Origin: Hymenochaete sp. R1 | Taxonomy: Eukaryota; Basidiomycota; Agaricomycetes; Hymenochaetales; Hymenochaetaceae | NCBI GenBank assembly: GCA_019400425.1 | Contig: JAFREE010000083.1 | Coordinates: forward strand, 1-64,000 | Direction: 5' to 3' | DNA length: 64,000 nucleotides | In this document: positions 46,267-56,690 of the stretch, piece after piece | Layout of the letters: each line of letters opens with the position of its first letter | How positions within the stretch are numbered: position 1 is the first letter of the stretch | Notes under the pieces: generated by a model | Told to the model about the DNA's origin: nothing | Database searches by the model: none | Seen by the model: only the letters and a program-made list of their open reading frames with translations | Translations under genes and position numbers: made by a program

Positions 46267-46348
46267 TCTCTGGTAGTATATCGGCTAGTACACCCGCCTG
46301 TCAAATAGCGGTGCGCGGGAGAGCGGGGTTCGACTCCCCGCCAGAGAG
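46267..46348 (+). tRNA. tRNA-Asp (GTC) with short intron
   Basis: The sequence folds as a tRNA. The acceptor stem is TCTCTGG with CCAGAGA (7 bp, positions 46267-46273 and 46341-46347), with G as discriminator base. The D arm has a 3-bp GTA/TAC stem and a GG in its loop. The T arm is CGGGG-TTCGACT-CCCCG. The anticodon stem CCCGC/GCGGG is interrupted by about 10 extra bases directly after the anticodon loop purine, the canonical intron position. The anticodon GTC is at 46300-46302. Splicing would restore a CTGTCAC loop. It lies between the convergent laccase and phosphatase genes. Confidence 0.9.
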
Positions 46349-46620
46349 TATCTGATCCTCTGAAGAACTTTTTGAACGCAGTCAGTCTTCTTTGACTCTC
46401 TGATAGTAGTCTTTTGATGCATTGCAGTCGTACTGAACACAGGCTTTATTCTTGTTGACTTAAAGGCTAATTTTACCGAGTTGTACATAGTGCTTAATAG
46501 CGAGTGCACATGCAGTTCCGAAGACCTTTTCCGAATTAGGCTCAAAATGCCCGACTACTGATTATAGTTCGTATTCACATGCCCTTTCTACAATTTCTCC
46601 GCCGAGTTCTAGTAAACGAG
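46349..46620. other. Spacer between tRNA-Asp and phosphatase 1
   Basis: Short 3' flank of the minus-strand phosphatase gene. It has only spurious frames. Confidence 0.4.
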
Positions 46621-48379
46621 TCAATGAACACTGTTCTTGTCTGAGACGTTATCTGAAACGAATTTGCTTACCGCAGTTCCGGTCGAGCGAGTACGGGAAT
46701 GTCTTGACCTCCGCCCAAGGCTCAGAACTCCGCAAAATGCTAAGGCACCGAAAGTTGCCAGCAGAACAACGGCAGTCACTGCAGCTCCAACAACACCTGC
46801 AGCCGCAGGACTCAAATCCTGATGCCTACTCGCTACTGCGGAAGCAGCAGCAGCAGCAAGTGCGCCACAGCCACGATCTTTTGTGTTCGAGCAAACGTCG
46901 CACCACTCACTCGTGCTGTTTATCGTCGATGATTGAAGCTGAGATTTGAAAAAGGATAACGAGACGTCGCCCGATTGCCCCAAAAGGTTATAGGTAGTAA
47001 AGTCGTCGTCCGTTCCGTTTTTGAAGCGGAAGCGGATGAGAGGGTCGTCCGCGGACGAACTGGAGCGAATTTCGAACACAGTTGCCGCAGCGTAGTTCAC
47101 TGGGCCAAATAACGAGATTCCTTGAGCTTCTGCATGAATGAATCGTGATTTTCTTACGTACCGACTCCTGCAAGTTGTGAATTTGTGGCTGCAATGCCGG
47201 TCATGTTGAACAGAGACAGGAAAGGCTTGTAGCTGATAGCTTCATAGACGAACTTCAATGGGTCAGAGTTGTTTGCGATGCGATCCATGCCATCGATGAT
47301 CGAAGGTAAAATGGTGCGCCCAGCAACTACAGGACGCTTGTAACCCGATCTTCATAACGAAAGATGAAAAAATTACTGTTTCCAATACCGTCAATATCCG
47401 GAGAAGAGAATACCCCGTATTCGTGGTAGTTAGCAAGAGCACGAGCTTGCTCTAGATACGTATCGGGTAGATCATTGGCGAATGTTGAATTGTGAATGGA
47501 TTGAACATTCATATAATCGAAAATCTTGGACCAGTATCAGATAAATTTCAAGTGACGAAGTAGCCAGGGGACCCTACATTCCACTACGAAATCAGAGAAA
47601 GCGTGAGCTTCTCCAAAGCAAAAGTGAGATGATTGCGTACCATGTTCTGCAGTGATACGGATCTACCATCAAGATATGGAGGCAGAGATTGGAGGAATGC
47701 CGAGTGTTCTTGCTGAACCTCTTGGAAAGCACTGGAGTTGTAGAATGCTGAAGTTGCATCCGTAAACGGCTGGAAGAAAAGGGACAGTCATTACCTCAAA
47801 AGTGATTGATCATTGGAACACCTTACTTTACAGTCCGCCCAGCCCTCCAGGGACACATCTTGGTCTAATTCTACACTCTCAACTGCGGATCAGCTGTCAG
47901 TCAGTGATCGAGCGTCTGTGGGAAGAAGATGGCACACCAGGCACGCTTTGATATCCATTCAAAGGAGCAACGACTGTCGAACCATTTGCAAGGGTCGTGT
48001 TGTAGTCTGATGTTGGAGGCCAGAGCCCTTGGACAAGGGAGATGGCGGAATCATAGATAACGAAACCTTCATCGCCAGCATCTGCACGAATTTCCACTTG
48101 ATTTTGGTTGAACAACCCTGTACTTATGCCCTGTATGAGGGTAGAGGAGTTGGCATCCATATACAAAGATCTTAGCTCCTCCCCTAGGCTGAATTCCTGA
48201 ACCTAGAGTCGAAGAGTGAGCATTTCTTTGAAAGTAGAGTTTGGCGAAACTGTTCATACATTACCGAGCGGTGTGATAGATGTGTCTGACGAATCGTAGG
48301 TGAGCGGATCCTGGTAGAAACCGCGACGGTCGCCGTGCCTTGCCAGAACGATGACTCCTAGAAGCACAGAGGCCGACAT
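46621..48379 (-). CDS. Histidine acid phosphatase family protein 1 (HAP1)
   Basis: Branch-2 histidine phosphatase; likely hydrolyses phosphomonoesters at the cell surface, but the substrate is unknown. Eight exons in transcription order: 48379-48260, 48202-47938, 47882-47827, 47769-47641, 47583-47578 (6-nt microexon), 47524-47377, 47326-47162, 47099-46621, giving 455 residues. The active-site motif is RHGDRRG in VLARHGDRRG near residue 15, with the nucleophile His present. The N-terminal hydrophobic residues (MSASVLLGVIVLA) could form a short anchor but leave no room for a normal signal peptide. The C-terminus has paired cysteines (EWCDVCSNTKDRGC), a transmembrane helix (AAGVVGAAVTAVVLLATFGA), and a basic cytosolic tail. 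ISYKPFLSLFNM stands where the HD proton-donor motif usually sits, so the acid residue is unclear. Confidence 0.88.
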
Positions 48380-49289
48380 GAGATTGAAAGTCTACGAGGT
48401 GCTGGACCTTGAAGGTTACGAAAAAGCCAGAAGCCAGCCATGCATCTCCAGATGCCCAACTCTTTATATACACATCCTCGTACTAATCGGCAAAATGCGC
48501 TCTGCGAGGACGGGAAGGAAGCGCGTGCATGGAAGACAGATAGACTTGATTGACCGCATGACGGCGCCAGAATTGGGGAGGAACAGATGCAGAAAGACTG
48601 GTCATGCCTGATATTGCATTGAAACTGGTTGACTTCCTCTGAGATTGTTCGTCCTTATCTGGTAAAATTATCTCCGATGAATACGAGCCATGAGCACACG
48701 CTCGCGGAACTTCTCGTACTGCCCTACGAAGGCCGAAAAGGAAGTTTATCGCGTCAGATCGGGACGATGAAAGCATTTAATACGCAGGTATGTCTTGAAA
48801 CTCGAGGTGCAGTCTCCGATGTAATAAGTCGTGGTCGATGTACATGATGAGGTTGTCTTTTCTGAACGCTCGTCTCGAACACGTCGAGTTGGTGAACGAG
48901 ACGCGATCGACCACAACCGGTAGTCGAAGGGACTCTCAACTCTCTTCAAGTCGCCAGTCAGTAGCACATCACCACCGCCCAGCCAGATGCTGAGATGGGA
49001 TTGTATTGAAATAAATTCGTCTCTCATCGTCGACGTGATATATTATCAAAAAAGGCGCCAAGGATCCAGCCTCGCGTTATAATTATTTTTATTTCAGGCA
49101 TCACAAAATACAAAGGTCCGCCAAAAAGGAAGAACGAAAGAAAAGGAAATGTCTGTCCGTAATCAAGATCCATCGGTCATCCAGTAAGCTGGAGTCAAAG
49201 TGTCATCAACGACGCCTCAATTTGTCTAGAAACGACTATAGCTGGTTTTCATGTCCCGTCCGCGAGCCTGTTTTTTTTAGGTTCAGCCA
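48380..49289. other. Spacer between the two phosphatase paralogues
   Basis: Contains the HAP1 promoter (TATATAAAG on the minus strand near 48463-48470) and the 3' flank of HAP2. No gene is seen. Confidence 0.5.
48463..48470 (-). promoter_or_regulatory. TATA box of HAP1
   Basis: On the minus strand this reads TATATAAA followed by GAG, about 85 bp upstream of the HAP1 start. HAP2 has the same TATATAAAG motif. Confidence 0.5.
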
Positions 49290-51136
49290 TTACGGAATAG
49301 GGGACGCCTCTGATTCAAATACCTCGACATTTGCGGGAAGGCTGTCATAACCCTTGAGCCTCAGCTTGCGGTTACGAGTGCTGTACAACTTGTATGCTCC
49401 AAATGCGAATAGCAATGTGAAGGATACAACAGAAAAGATACGAGCAGGGTCAGATTTGAACCAGTCGTAAATGTCACCGACATGGGTTTCATCCAAGAGT
49501 GGCTTGACGACAGTATCCGCATCGACAAGGCATCTGCCGCAGCCTCGTTCGGTCCTACATTAGACGTTTAGCGTTCAACACACGCAAGAAAGCAAGACCA
49601 CCCGTACCTCTGACCGCAAACTTGACACCACTGAGCGGTAGTGTAAACTGCCGTGAGCTGAAAATGTCTCGTTAGACCACAATTTGATAGACGGAACAAG
49701 GAACCCGGACATCAAGACGGTACAAAAGCTCGTTCAATGCGATATCTCCCCTGTGCCCAAAGAGGTGGACAGGCTCAAAACCTGCAGTTCCGTTCGTAAG
49801 CTTAGCACGGATGAAGGTTTCACCCTCCTCGTTGTTTCGGAGTTCCAGGGCAAGTGCGGATGCATAGTCCGCTTTACGGAAATGCATCATTAAGTTGTTT
49901 ACGGAAGAAATTTAGTCGTTACATACGAAGTCCGGCGAGTTCGGGGTGGGATGCAGTGACTTGTGTGATGTTCAGAAATGAGATAAGTGGCTTGTAGCTA
50001 ATTTCCTGGAGAGAAAGCCTGAGAGGATCGCCCTCGCTAGCGATACGCTCGAGGGATCTGATAATGGATGGGACGATTGTCCGACCAGCAACTAGCGGAT
50101 GCGGGTAATTAAGCCGAGCCAGGGCGCACGATGGCTAGAAGACTTACTATTTCCAATTCCTTCAGAGTTCTCTTCAGTGAATATTCCGTATTCATGATAA
50201 TCAACCCAAGACTGAGCCTGTTGGAGGAAGGTTGGAGGAAGACGGAAGGCGTAAGTCTCGTTATGAATATAGTTCGTTCGCAGATAATCGTAAATCTTCG
50301 TAGGTGGTGAGCTATTTTAGAGATCTTCTGCAATGAGAAAAGCGTACATTCCACTGTGGTGATAAGAGTGAGCTTTGATATTAAGATAGGAAATCATGAG
50401 TGCCTGACCATGTTTTCGAACGTATTGGGGATGCCAAAGAGGTAAGGCTTGACAGCGTTCAAGAACGGCGCAGCCTCTCTGGCCTTTTCCTGGAAGTCAG
50501 CCGAGTCGTAGAAGCTCCTGATGCGCCTTTCAAAGTTCTATTCGATGCGTAAGCATAACTCAAACACGTAACAGAAGAACACGTACGGGACAGGAAGACC
50601 ATCCTTCGAGATCAATACTCTGAATTGGTTCAACGGACTCAACTAATGAACAGTTGTCATCGTCAACAACAACACATGAATCTCAAAAATAAAACTCTTA
50701 CTGGGAATATATTGATAGCCGCCGAGAGGTCCCATAACAGACGTGCCGTTTGCAAGTCTTGTGTAAGATTTACTCGTCGGAGGATAAAGCCCCTGTAACA
50801 GAGACACGGCGGAATCGACTATCGCGCCTCCTTCACCACCATTGTCGGCTCGGACGAGTAGTTGGCGGTCATCCACAACGTCGATGTTGATACCACCAAT
50901 GGCGTTCAGAGAGCCAGGGTTGATGTATTCTGAGCGAAGGTAAGAGCCGAGCTGTACCTCTTGCGACTGAGAAATATAAGTATGGAATCATTAATTACTC
51001 TGTTGCGCAGGCTCACCTGACCCAATGGTGTCAGTTTGGTGTAGCCTTGTTTGTAGGTGACTGGGTGCTGATAGTATGGTGTACGGTCGCCGTAAAGCGC
51101 AAGAAGGACAACGCCGAGAATACCTGCGGTTGCCAT
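49290..51136 (-). CDS. Histidine acid phosphatase family protein 2, active-site motif lost (HAP2)
   Basis: Tandem paralogue of HAP1. The first six exons have exactly the same lengths (51136-51017, 50966-50702, 50642-50587, 50537-50409, the 6-nt 50353-50348, and 50295-50148). The 3' part runs to 49290. The active-site motif is LYGDRTP (in VVLLALYGDRTPYYQHP) where HAP1 has RHGDRRG. Codons CTT and TAC replace the Arg and the nucleophile His, so it is probably not a phosphatase. The rest of the fold is kept: GIGN, GRTIVPSII, YKPLISFLN, a Cys pair in QWCQVCGQ, and a transmembrane helix near the C-terminus (IFSVVSFTLLFAFGAYKLYS). The open frame and splice sites are intact, so it looks like an expressed pseudoenzyme rather than a pseudogene. 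Confidence 0.85.
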
Positions 51137-51672
51137 TTTTGAGCAGACAAGTACAAAGTTAGGTCCAGGTCTACGCGCAATTCCTTCACTTTATATACAT
51201 GTCGGTAAGCGGAAATGAAGATAGAGAAACCGGGGACAGAGTAAGCAACAATGCCTCTAGGAGAAAGCGTGGCAGGGAACTTCGCACTGGCACCATTTCA
51301 GAACGTCACAATGAATCCTTAGCTGAGCCACTTCCATCTAGAAAAGGTTGAACCGGATGAGCCCAGGAGATCCTAGGCGTTGACGAGTTGATCCTTGACC
51401 CGGTCGTGTTTTCCATTGTAAGGGGTGCATTAAGCCATGGCTTCGAATGGAGCTTAAGATTCGACATTGCTATTCGGCCGCTTTCGCCCTTTCCCAACTT
51501 AAGTGAATGAACCTTGCGCGGAATCTCCAAAAAATGAAACTTCTTTTGATCAATCATGATGCACGAGATACACGGGACTAAAGAACCACACGATGTCCTG
51601 TTGTGTACTTTAGTCGTTGTCACCCTGCATAGATCTTTGGACTCACATATACACATACATTATTGTTAAAGC
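51137..51672. other. HAP2 promoter region
   Basis: Contains a minus-strand TATATAAAG near 51190-51197 and the 3' end of the SRP72 gene. A plus/minus palindrome-free AT-rich stretch; no gene is seen. Confidence 0.45.
51190..51197 (-). promoter_or_regulatory. TATA box of HAP2
   Basis: TATATAAA on the minus strand, 54-61 bp upstream of the HAP2 start codon. The motif matches that of HAP1. Confidence 0.5.
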
Positions 51673-52769
51673 TCAACCGCGTTTTTTATTCTTCCCACCT
51701 TTCGCGCTCTGGGAAGCGTGCAAGTCCATCGCAGCTCCCTGCGTAGCTCCTCCACCCATCTTTCTGCGTCTGCCCGAGCCTTGACCAAAAGTGCTTCGTT
51801 CATTCTTCTTAATCCATCGCTCTGGATCCGGAGGTGGCGTGACGCCGGGTATTACACCTTTGGGCACGCGGTTTAAACGCACCGCCTTCTTCACAGGTTC
51901 GCTCGTCTGGGCAGGAGGAGCAGACGTAAACCTTGAAGGATGGAGTGCATTGGCCGACGGAGGAACAGGTGGAGGTGCTTCCTCGATACTGTCAACTATT
52001 AAAGGCGGAATCTCATTCAGTGCATGCAGATATCCGTTCGAGAGGAAATCGAGGTATGTTTGAGTTGCATTGAGGTTCGTCGATAGATCCGCATGTTCCT
52101 CCGATTGCTAGGAGACAGTGTTTAATACATCTTCATCGAATCATCTCTTTTTTTCGTGGAACACCTCACAATAGGGCACGAGTCAAAAAGCTCGCTGTAT
52201 TTGTCAAAGGCAGCTTGATAGTCCTGTTTTCGGTAATCCTACGGTCAATCGATAAAGGTGATTAATATAATGGGATCAACTATGGTTTATGTGCTCACAC
52301 ATTGAGCCTCGAGGAGCAGAACACCTCGCGAAATTACACCATCGGAAGTCTCCCTCTTTATACGGAGAACTTCTGCCTTGGCATCGTCTTCTCTACGATC
52401 ACCGTAGAATGCGTATGCTTTCTCGAAATCGTGCGAGATCGCATCGTTATGCGAGCCAATGTGATCTAGAGCCAGGTCGTAACGCTCAGTTTGGAGCAGT
52501 AGAAAGAGTTTTGCTTTTAATGCATCATATTCCTGAGGATCTATACGTAAAACTGCGACATTTTGGTGAGGTTCGGCGAGCGAAAGGCTTTCAATCGACT
52601 CACTTGCATCGCATGTCTTCAACGCGTTCTTGAAGTAACCTCCGTCAACTTGAGCACACAACGACTTGAATAAACGTTGCTGTCTAGCTCCAGGGTTCTT
52701 CTTTTGCCTCTGCGCGTCACCTTTCTTTATAGCTTTATTAGGCTTAGCTTTTGCTTTAGGAGGAGCCAT
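51673..52769 (-). CDS. SRP72: Signal recognition particle subunit SRP72, short form
   Basis: Component of the signal recognition particle that binds the 7SL RNA with SRP68. Exons in transcription order: 52769-52604, 52552-52299, 52238-52170, 52107-51673, giving 307 residues. The N-terminal half has TPR-like helices (LFKSLCAQVDGGYFKNALKT; LFLLLQTERYDLALDHI; LLLEAQCDYRKQDYQAAFDK). The C-terminal RNA-binding motif is clear: VPKGVIPGVTPPPDPERWIK, then ERSTF, a basic tail and a GGGATQG box. Typical SRP72 is about 600-670 residues. Here the helical repeats stop after TNLNATQTYLDFLSNGYLHA and jump directly to a Pro-rich linker, so the central repeats appear missing. I found no further exons between 52107 and 51673, which are one open frame. 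It is divergent from the pinin gene. Confidence 0.85.
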
Positions 52770-53016
52770 GAAAGTATGACAAGAGGAGAATTAACCTGCA
52801 GCCAACTACTAGTCAAGTCACTGCTTCAAGACTACCAGACTACCTAGTGCCTACTTTAGCACGTGACAGTAGCGACGATCCTTTCGGGGTTGAGCCGAAG
52901 AGTCGAAAGTCGTCGTCGACGTCGAACCGACTGGCGGCAGCCCTTCAATCACGGCGACCCTCCAAGCTTTTCGAGTTCAACGCCGTCATCGTTACTGAAG
53001 ATAAGAAGCATTGCGC
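52770..53016. promoter_or_regulatory. Divergent SRP72/pinin promoter
   Basis: 247 bp separate the two start codons, so the genes probably share a bidirectional promoter. No TATA box is obvious. This is the arrangement seen for many fungal housekeeping gene pairs. Confidence 0.55.
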
Positions 53017-54154
53017 ATGTCTACAGAAGAGTACAGTATTTTTATTATCGCTTGTTTTCCTTCAATCTGTCTGATTTCTGTTTAGGCTTCAAAGCCAGTC
53101 TTCGGCGGATGCTGACGTGCCGGCAGGGCCCAAAGATGCGCCTGCAACACAAGACTCGAGGCGTCCTCGTTTTAATTTTAATGTTCAAGGTGGTGCGGCT
53201 GCAGGAGCAGAGAGGAAGCGCGGTAAATCTATGTTTGGAGTTCTAGTCAACACGTTGAACAAAGCCAAGGCCGAGAACAAGGAACGCAATGCTAGTGAAG
53301 CCGTATGTATTTTTTTTTTCCGTATTTTGCTTTGAACTCGACTCACGCGCGAATGAAGGCCAAAAAGCGGCAAGTAATCGAACAAAGACTGCAAAGCAAG
53401 TTACAAAAGGAGACTGACGCAGTTAGACGCATCGAAGAAGCCAAACGAGACAAGCTTACGGCAAGTCGCAAGGAGGAAGAATGGCAATTGAAAGATTCAA
53501 TGGTGTGTTATTCCGTGTTATTCCAATGTTTCAGAGCATAGCTTATTTATTTAAATATTTTCAGCAAAAATTGCAACGAACCCGATTACCATTACTCGCC
53601 AACTTCCTTCTCACTTCAGACGTCATACGAGATACTGACGAGGATATGGAAGGCACCGATGATAGTCAATTGGCATCTCTTCTCCCTCCCAGAGCGCACC
53701 CCGCACCTTTATACTATTTGCCTGCAGTTTTAACTCCAGAGCAAGACGCATTTCTCAAGAAGAGAAAGGCAAAGGTGCAGCTCGTTTATTCATTCTTTTG
53801 ACGCGCGTCTGATTTTATTTTCAGGCGAATGAATTCGCCGAGAAAGAATGGGAAGACTTCAAGACAAAACGAGCGGTTGCGGTCGAGGAGATCTTAGTCA
53901 TGCGGCGAAAAGTTGCAGAGATTGAGTCTGATGCAGAGCCGCCTTTACGTGAAGACGAAGTAGAAGAGGGGAGCCAGGCAACCGTTCGAGGAGGCCGGCA
54001 AAAAGCTTTCGCAGGTGTGGAAATGGATGTCGATCTCGACAAGGAGAAGAACGGTTCTCCGAAGAGAGCAGAGACTAGCGAAAAGGCTTCCGAAAACAAA
54101 ACTGCATCCACATCCCAGCCAGCTGCGGACGAGGACGATGCTGTTGAGTACTAA
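53017..54154 (+). CDS. Pinin/SDK/MemA domain protein
   Basis: Predicted nuclear RNA-processing factor of the pinin family, associated in other eukaryotes with the exon-junction complex. Exons are 53017-53030 (14 nt), 53086-53302, 53359-53502, 53565-53774 and 53825-54154, giving 304 residues. The pinin core begins KRGKSMFGVLVNTLNKAKAE near residue 50. It continues through a long charged coiled coil with RQVIEQRLQSKLQKETDAV and RRIEEAKRDKL, then the conserved FLLTSD and PLYYLPAVLTPEQDAFL with KRKAK. The C-terminal third is acidic and Lys/Glu-rich. The start MSTEE on a 14-nt exon was chosen because it joins in frame and gives the expected short acidic N-terminus. Confidence 0.88.
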
Positions 54155-55161
54155 TGTAACTTATCGTGTGCATGTTATTATCTCTTGCTTTGTTTGTTTG
54201 TTTTTCTCTGGCAGGTATTTCGTTCTATTTATCTTGCGTCTGTCGTAAGATTCGCGTCTTGATGCATCGTATTTCGTTGGTTACGTTGCATTATGTTATA
54301 TCTATCTTGTCTAGCTCTGCTAGTGCATTCAACTATTGATATTGATACTGGTCAATCTCCTTCTCCTGAAGTACTCGGTCCTCCGATCCCACGAACACCT
54401 TTTGCTCCGCTTTGTCTCATCGTCTGCCGCCCGATTCAAAACTTAACTGTGCCTTGCGTAGGTCTCTAATGTCACTTACTTCTTGCGCATGGAAAGCAGG
54501 CACGACAGCGGAAATTGTCCTTGGAAGAAAAGTCTGTCAAAAATTCCAGTTTCCCACTTTTCCGCCTGCGATGTCTCGGGTCGGGAGGTTCAAGTGAGTG
54601 TAATATTTTTGCTGTTCAACGACTCCCGCTAACTGTGCATTCGTGTTTCTATCTTGGACACAAAATATTCATCCTTGTCATTTGCTACACATTGCGTATA
54701 TTTTCCGCATCAATTATGATTGCTTTGACCTTTCGACAAAGCGGGGAAAGTGCAAAGTGGAGGTTTGGTTTCCTTCCCTTCAGTTGGAATTGAAATGTCT
54801 CGGGCAGTAATGGGGACATCGGCTCCAAAGGTGAGACATATCCGCACAATCAAACATGGTCGGATAATGTGCGGATCTGCTTGTGTGAGGGAGGGCCGCC
54901 CCTCTAGCTGGTACTGACTCTGCCTATACCCGCCTCTCATCCGACAGAGAGGGGGTCGGCGTTTTCAGACTCAAGGTCGCAAGGTCGGGATCAATGACGA
55001 GCTTGGTTCAGATACAAGATATAAGATGGGAGGTGAACAAACTCTTACATCCTCGTTCTGTAGCAGTGTGCTCGCCAATCCCGGGTCATCCTATCCTTTC
55101 TTCGACTTCATTGACTTACCGTCTTTCACCTCCTCACCCTACCCTAACTATCCTATTCAAG
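54155..55161. other. Intergenic region
   Basis: Contains the pinin 3' flank and the promoter of the mucin-like gene. Small frames only; none has recognisable content. Confidence 0.5.
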
Positions 55162-56690
55162 ATGAAGTTTGCTTCCGCACGTCTTCTTTCCTTCGTTATT
55201 ATCGCCTCCAGCCTTGCGCCTTACGCGGCTGCTGTCCCGCAACAGAGGGGTGGCCTCTTCAGAAGGCAGGGTACGAGCTCGGACGTTTCAGACTCCTCAT
55301 CCGTTCCAATAACGACTACGACCACCACCGCCGATGCCAGCTCCGATGCCTCCAGCTCCGCTGACTCAGCGACCTCATCTGCAGCGGACTCTTCCACCGA
55401 TTCTTCGTCTTCATCTTCAGACACCGCTTCTTCATCGACTAGCACCGACGTTGTGACGTCGACGGACGATGCAAACGGTTCGTGCACGGGCTCGACGGCG
55501 GGTCAACAGGCGGATTGTACATCGTCTGACGGCTCTTCAGGCTCAGTGACCGGCTCGACCGCCGGCCCTTCGACCTCCGACACTTCCTCAGGCACATCGA
55601 CTGCTGACTCTAGCTCTTCCACGGACGGCGGCAATGGCGGAGATTCGACTTCTTCTGACGCCAACACCTCTTCTGACGCTAATACCTCGACCACTGATGG
55701 CGGCAGCGGCTCAGACTCGACGACGGCTGACTCCGGTTCCTCCACCACCGACGGTGGTAACGGAGGCGGAGGTGACAGCACCTCTACAAGCTCGTCGCCT
55801 GATTCAGGCAATACTTCCACGAGCGACTCAACGACTTCCGCCGATAACACGAGCTCAGCCGACAACACCAGTGCGACGGATGCCACGAGCTCGGACGAGA
55901 ACACCAGCGCGACTGACGCGACCACGTCCGCCGACAACACCAGCGCAACTGACTCTACGAGCGCGACCGATGCGACCGACTCCACCAGTGCTACCGACGC
56001 TACTGACAGCACCAGTGCCACTGATGCCACTGACTCGACGAGTGCAACCGACGCCACTGACTCGACGAGCGCGACAGACGCGACAGACTCGACGAGTGCG
56101 ACGGATGCAACGGACTCTACGAGCGCAACCGACGCGACCGACAGCACCAGCGCTACGGACGCAACCGACAGCACCAGCGCTACGGACGCAACCGACTCTA
56201 CCACTGCGACTGATGCGACGTCGACTGACAACACGGCTACACAGACGACTCCTCCAACTACCCCGACCACGACTGATGCTCCTACAACGTCTACCGGTAC
56301 AGATGGTATCGTCACTGTGACTGAGACTGTGACTGAATTCGTCACTTGTGAGCGTTGTTTTATTCGGACACTTGAATGGTGGGCTGATTGGTTTCCGCCC
56401 ATTTAGCCACTATCACATCAACGGTCACTGTCACTGACTTCGTTACGAGTAAGTTGAATTAATCACATACTCAATTCACAATGCTTATGCAAACTTTTAG
56501 CCACGACGACGTCGACTGAGACCGATTCTGTCACCGCCACCATTACGGACACTGTTGTATGTTGCTTTGCTGCTCAATCTCTCTTTGCTTCACTCTCTAA
56601 CGTGTCTTGTAGACGGAAGACCCGACTGTTACCCAGGGCACGACCACTCAGACCGACACGACCACCGTCTTCGTTACTGTCAACGCTTAA
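55162..56690 (+). CDS. Secreted Ser/Thr/Asp-rich mucin-like protein
   Basis: A predicted cell-wall or secreted glycoprotein. Exons are 55162-56347, 56407-56448, 56501-56556 and 56613-56690, encoding 453 residues. The signal peptide is MKFASARLLSFVIIASSLAP (cleavage near YAAA), followed by a dibasic region (FRRQG) suitable for Kex2-type processing. Almost the whole mature protein is Ser, Thr, Asp, Ala and Gly, ideal for O-glycosylation. A 9-residue repeat array occupies 55954-56220. The C-terminal exons encode short repeats of VTVTETVTEFVT, TVTVTDFVT and DTVTED type, which resemble the C-termini of fungal cell-wall adhesins, but no GPI signal is present. The reverse strand is also open through the array, a composition artefact. 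Confidence 0.82.
55954..56220 (+). repeat. 27-bp (9-residue) coding repeat array
   Basis: Nine consecutive units encode STSATDATD and a tenth encodes a variant (STTATDAT). The unit length is 27 bp. Many units differ at synonymous sites (TCG/TCT/TCC/AGC for Ser; ACG/ACC/ACT for Thr), while the two copies near 56143-56196 are identical in DNA. The protein sequence of the nine units is unchanged. Confidence 0.85.

Noticed and set aside
55503..56402. 299-codon reverse-strand frame rich in V-A-S-V-A-L
   Set aside because: Pure reverse complement of the Ser/Thr/Asp repeat array; composition artefact.
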